From the NCBI GenBank assembly GCA_973895155.1, contig OZ316891.1:29016001-29080000 (forward strand): 64,000 bases of DNA, read 5' to 3'. Below are positions 60,010 through 64,000 of this stretch, piece by piece; the first letter of the stretch is position 1, and every line of letters starts with the position of its first letter. The notes under the pieces are model-generated. The model had not been told where the DNA came from. It did not search any database and saw nothing but the letters and a program-made list of their open reading frames with translations. The position numbers and the translations under genes are program-made. The stretch is from Marsupella aquatica. Its lineage: Eukaryota; Marchantiophyta.

Positions 60010-61560
60010 AGAATTCCTTCTAATATTTCTTCCGCACCATCTCCTGGCGAGGCCAATGGACTAATTTTGGCAACGGCAATGCCTTCTTAACCCAGCACAA
60101 TCCAGAATACGCCACCTGCCCAAACGGCTACCACCACGACCTAAAGAGGCATCAAGCTCAGGTTCATTCGCCTCCTGTCTCACTGCGTGTCTCCGTTCAC
60201 TTCACTCGGTCGCGTGTCTGCCTCACAACCAAAAGCTAACGAGACAGTAAATCCTACTTGCCGCTGTGTTTCTACTGTTTCTCCACTCGTTGATTGTCTC
60301 CTCCTGTACCAATTCAATTTTCATGACTCAATTGAAAAAACCTTCGTGGCGAAAACCTCGCTAAAAAATCTCAACTCAAAAGTGTGACCTAACCATTCCT
60401 CGAAGGAAGTGATGAAAACCTACCCGCAAGACAGAATCCCTCTACGCAAACGAGCCACCCTTCCGTCCACCCATTTTTCTGGAACAAAAGCCCTCCCCCC
60501 AAGCCCTGTCGTGACAAAAATAAAATCAGGACTTCAGGAGCTCGGGAATAAATTCCTAGGAAACGAAATTAGACAAAAGTTCACACTTCAACTAAGAATG
60601 AGAACAAGCAGGAACGAAGTCCTTCCATTCCAATGTAACGCAACCCCGGACAAGAATCAACTGTCACCAAACCTGACTCCCTGAACAAATCGCACTCCTC
60701 ACAAATTCTCATAATGCTTCAGAAAGAAAGGAACCAAGGAACGTTACAGGCATCCGCAAACCAGAGCTACCGCTCCCCAGCACCTATTCGAGCGAGGGAG
60801 AAATTCATCGCAATCCAGTGTAACGCAACACACGATGACGACTCATCTCTGGCTACAACCAGTCTCTCTGAACAAATCGAATTCCTCTCAAATTCCCACA
60901 ATGCTTCAGAAAGAAAGGAAGGAAGGAATGTTACAAGCAGCCGCCAAACAGAGCTGCCGCCTCCCAGTTCAACACTTCCACCACCTATTCGAGCGAGGAA
61001 AAATTCATCGGAATCCAATGTGACGCAGCACACATTGAGGAACCATCTCTGGCTACAACTCGTGTCCCTGAACAAATCAATCCCCTCGGAGAAATCTGCA
61101 AAGCTTCAGCAAGGAAGGAATGACGGAGCCGCCGAAGAGAAACTAAAGCTGTCTGTAGGGGACAAAGTCTTTCGTCATCTCCCGTGAGGAACAGCGAAGG
61201 GTTGTTACTACTCGACCACCTTTGTTCCGAGTCTCACCCATTCGGGGGCGGCGCATGGAACCGGACCACCCCATTTGGCTGGCCACGGCACCCAGCCTGA
61301 GGTCTGTGTGTAGCTCCGGGCTCCCGTGCGTTTCTTTGCCGAACCGAAACTCGGGGCGCACCTGAGAATAGACGTGCCTCCTGATTGGCAGGAGTCGTTC
61401 CGAGCCTTGGTAGGGGCGACCCTACCCTTACCTCGGGCCCGGGTGCTGAGATCTGACGGGCTGCCGAAAAATAACTGAATTTTCGAGTTATGCCGCGGGC
61501 GATGGTTTGTGGAGATTGTGAAAAAATGAGCGGCTGGGATGGATCGAGCAACAGCGTGTT
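60010..61560 (-). promoter_or_regulatory. Upstream region of the RBM34-like gene with GC-rich block
   Basis: The first ~350 bp are pyrimidine-rich leader-like sequence. From 60600 a ~190-bp repeat array follows, then a GC-rich block (61150-61560) containing CCTCGGGCCCGGGTGC. The open frames in it (72 to 157 codons, both strands) track composition and repeat structure, with no recognisable domain. No core promoter element is assigned. Confidence 0.35.
60620..61130. repeat. Three-copy tandem repeat, about 185-200 bp unit
   Basis: TGTAACGCAACC (60634), TGTAACGCAACA (60819) and TGTGACGCAGCA (61019) mark three units. Each continues with ATCTCTGGCTACAAC-like, TCCCTGAACAAATC-like and AATGCTTCAGAAAGAAAGGA-like blocks, and with ACCTATTCGAGCGAGG before the next unit. 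Divergence is moderate. Confidence 0.88.
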
Positions 61561-64000
61561 TGGGAGGGGTTTTACAGTACCAGCATTTACAGGGAAAGTA
61601 TAACTGTGTTTTACACCTGTCGTAAAACCCAGTTTACACTTTCCTTATGTGTATAATGTCAGCCCTGGATACTTGCAATCACTCTGCTAGTCCACACAAT
61701 AAGTAATGAAAGCTGATGCTTGACTTGAGCAAGGTTTGACCTCGGGACTCCGATGAACCACGCACAAATTGACACCCAAATTGCTGTGCATTGACACAAA
61801 GGAAAGGTGCTATCTGAGTATGAAGTGACATGTCAGATTGGTCCATGCAAGTTGTGAGATCTCTCCGACCATCTTGTTTAAACATTCTGATATATTTTAA
61901 AATACATAATTAGACCATGTGTACTTTTTCTAGATATAGCTATACACAAGTTTACACTATTTACATATGCCTCTAAAGGAACAAGATTACATAACCAAGA
62001 GGCCCTCGAACTAATTTGGTGGATTTATGCTTGGTAACCCATCGGACTCCCTTTTGGGGGTCATGGCCTTCAACCCCATTGAAGGCCTGGGTTCCCCTAC
62101 TCAAAGCCACGGCTCTTCCACAAAACACAACATGTCCTTCCACTGGTCATTGCAATTGTCCACAAGAAAATGTGGCTTGTCATGGTTTGCATCAGGATAC
62201 AACATTATTTGTGCCTGTTGTGTCAAATGTACACACCCACAGCTTTGAGATTTGTCATTTGCCTTTGCCTAGCCGTGACTATAGACTGGAACTGCGTTTG
62301 TCACAACCCATCTTTCCACCCGTCTTGGCAGGGAGAACATGTGTCCAATCAGCAATAATTAGTTCAAGGACCCTTGGTTATGTAAGCTTGAACTATTTGG
62401 AGTTGCACATTTGAATAGAATGATAGATGAGAGAACAAAGATTAAATGGAGGATTCTAAATGAAGTGAATTTTAAAGGTAGTAATTAGGACAATTTCATT
62501 GAAGACAAATATGAGTACATTTATGGTAATGCCGAGGGTAATTCTCCATGCAAAACATCTCCCTTAGTATCTTTATATCTATACAATACATATAACATTC
62601 CATATAGTTCATGCAAAATATTACTTTGTCCATAGTAGTTGAAAGGTGTTAAAGTCCCTAGTTAGTATACCTCTACCCATAGTAGTTATGGTGTTTATTA
62701 TCTTTGCTTGTTACTCCTCTATCCATGGTAGCCAAAGGGTTTCTTAAGCTAGTTACCTTGGTACATATTAGAGAAATTGAAAAGTTTCTTGGGTTTTGTA
62801 TCTTAGCTGGGTAAATGTTAGAGTAGTTGAAGAGTTTCTTTCTACTTGTAATTATTTCATAAATGTAAATTAAATAGAAAATTGAAAGAGGTTATCTGGT
62901 ATATCAATCACAACTCATCAAAAGATTATTTTCTTTCACCCCTATTTTACCCTTTTATTTGTTTACTTGAAATGTTATTTTTCAATTTTCTATTGTTTTT
63001 ACAGTTATAGGGTCTAATTGTTTTTCTTTGTCTCGCCTCAAACACGAATGATCGAATTTGGTTCTTCTTGCATGACTGACTGTAAGGGTCTTGTTTGTGA
63101 CAAATCATGCTGATGTGGCTACACGTGCATCCACGAATTTTGGAAGGAACTTCCCATGGCGGCCCCTAACAAATTTTCTGGGCCTTGGGATTGTGTTTTA
63201 TTCATATAAGTTTGGAGATACAACCCCAAGCCATTTTCACCTGGTCTCCATGAGCCTAACATATTAATACCCCTAATTATTATGTATCCTATTGCATTAT
63301 ATATCAATTAATACATGCTAAAACTTATACATGAATGTAACTACCAAAAGATCAACAACCCTCACTACTATTAATCTAATTAGGGTGAAAAGGAACTTAA
63401 TGTTACTAGCATGCAGTAAGAGGGGAAGAGGGCTTTTCTACATGAATTCAATCATGCTGGGGCCAAGGATTTTTTATTTGGAACCCGGGTTCACCCACCT
63501 CCTTTCATTGGGCAATTTTTTTTTATAAAAATGCATGACTTTTTCAGTAGGGAAGACTAATTCATGAGTGCATTCAATTTGTTTCATTGAAATCAGTGTG
63601 AGCAACACTAATTGCAGGGAACAACTTATATATCAGCTGATCAGCAGCTACAATGGCCTCCTTCCCTCCACCGCTACGTTACACCATCCTGATCCACCAT
63701 TCATGGAAAGTGACCAAATAAGAATTAGTTTGTGGACCCCTATCTCATTTGTGTTTTTAGTTTTAATAGATGTTAAGTTTGAAAAGTAGTGATATATGTG
63801 TTGGACAATGTGTGATGTCAATATATGTGCTACTCCTCTTGAGTTTGTCGATTAGGGATTGAGATTGCTGCTGTGTCAGCCCTACAAGCATATCAACTGG
63901 CAGGGTGAGATTTTATTGCATATCGACCGACCAACAACTGGATTACTGGGCCCTGATGATAGGGATGGCAGTGCTACCAAAGGCGTACATCCAATCACAT
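61561..64000. other. Distal intergenic sequence, no gene recognised
   Basis: An AT-rich tail of the window. A 132-codon plus frame at 62016-62414 is Cys/His-rich in places but matches no motif that I can name, and a second frame is open over part of the same stretch. Sequence from 62500 to 63900 is AT-rich with no coding signal and no clear repeat. Confidence 0.4.

Noticed and set aside
58715-60064. Several plus-strand frames (114 to 170 codons) opposite the RBM34-like first exon
   Set aside because: They are shadows of the low-complexity Lys/Glu-rich exon, with no independent motif.
61150-61560. GC-rich block considered as an rRNA or organelle-derived insert
   Set aside because: No conserved rRNA or tRNA core was recognised; composition alone is not evidence.
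62016-62414. 132-codon plus frame with Cys and His residues
   Set aside because: Cysteine spacing does not match a zinc knuckle or other motif that I can name, and another frame is open across part of it.
1-64000. CRISPR arrays, bacterial operons or prophage
   Set aside because: The spliced plant genes, the eukaryotic transposons and the irregular repeat spacing exclude a prokaryotic source.

Overview
The window is nuclear DNA of a green plant (streptophyte). Six intron-bearing or intronless protein genes can be assembled by joining exons at GT-AG borders. Several belong to plant-typical families: a nodulin-like major facilitator, a plant-type EamA/SLC35F transporter and a RabE-class GTPase. 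Gene density is low (about one gene per 10 kb). Introns are about 100-950 bp, apart from a roughly 1.1 kb first intron in the histone-fold gene. Most remaining DNA is old repeats. The exact lineage cannot be read from the sequence; the RabE-like gene lacking introns and the low gene density only suggest that this is not a compact algal genome.

Layout, left to right. 1-1100 is a degenerate tandem duplication, one copy of which was hit by a 168-bp MITE. 1164-6485 (+) is TSR3, the 18S rRNA aminocarboxypropyltransferase, in ten exons, with a broken duplicate of its first exon upstream. 6.5-16 kb is repeat-rich and contains a 3.36-kb PIF/Harbinger transposon (9698-13057) with a decayed HARBI1-like transposase. 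16896-20243 (+) is an eight-exon EamA/SLC35F-type transporter. 20.3-28.9 kb is intergenic, with tandem duplications, a Harbinger-derived MITE and a fold-back element carrying a long G run. 28890-34075 (+) is a fourteen-exon nodulin-like MFS transporter of 599 residues. 34.1-40.5 kb holds two long inverted repeats and a GC-rich leader. 40524-41138 (+) is an intronless RabE/Rab8-type GTPase. 41.1-47.2 kb is intergenic with tandem repeats. 47263-50175 (-) is a histone-fold protein of the DPB3/POLE4/NF-YC10 type. 52.4-53.2 kb is a LINE reverse-transcriptase remnant. 56022-60009 (-) is an RBM34/Nop12-like nucleolar RNA-binding protein. 60.0-64 kb is upstream DNA of that gene with a ~190-bp tandem repeat, then unannotated sequence.

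The genes do not form an operon or an evident cluster. TSR3 and the RBM34-like gene both belong to ribosome biogenesis but lie 50 kb apart on opposite strands, so I read the neighbourhood as ordinary. I found no convincing new multi-gene system. The most novel material is a Harbinger-type transposon family (one 3.36-kb element and two MITEs) sharing AGGG-type ends and 3-bp target duplications of the form A-N-T. An empty-site paralogue inside the window proves the exact boundaries of one MITE. Also notable is an unusually large number of local two- or three-copy tandem duplications (at least 18).
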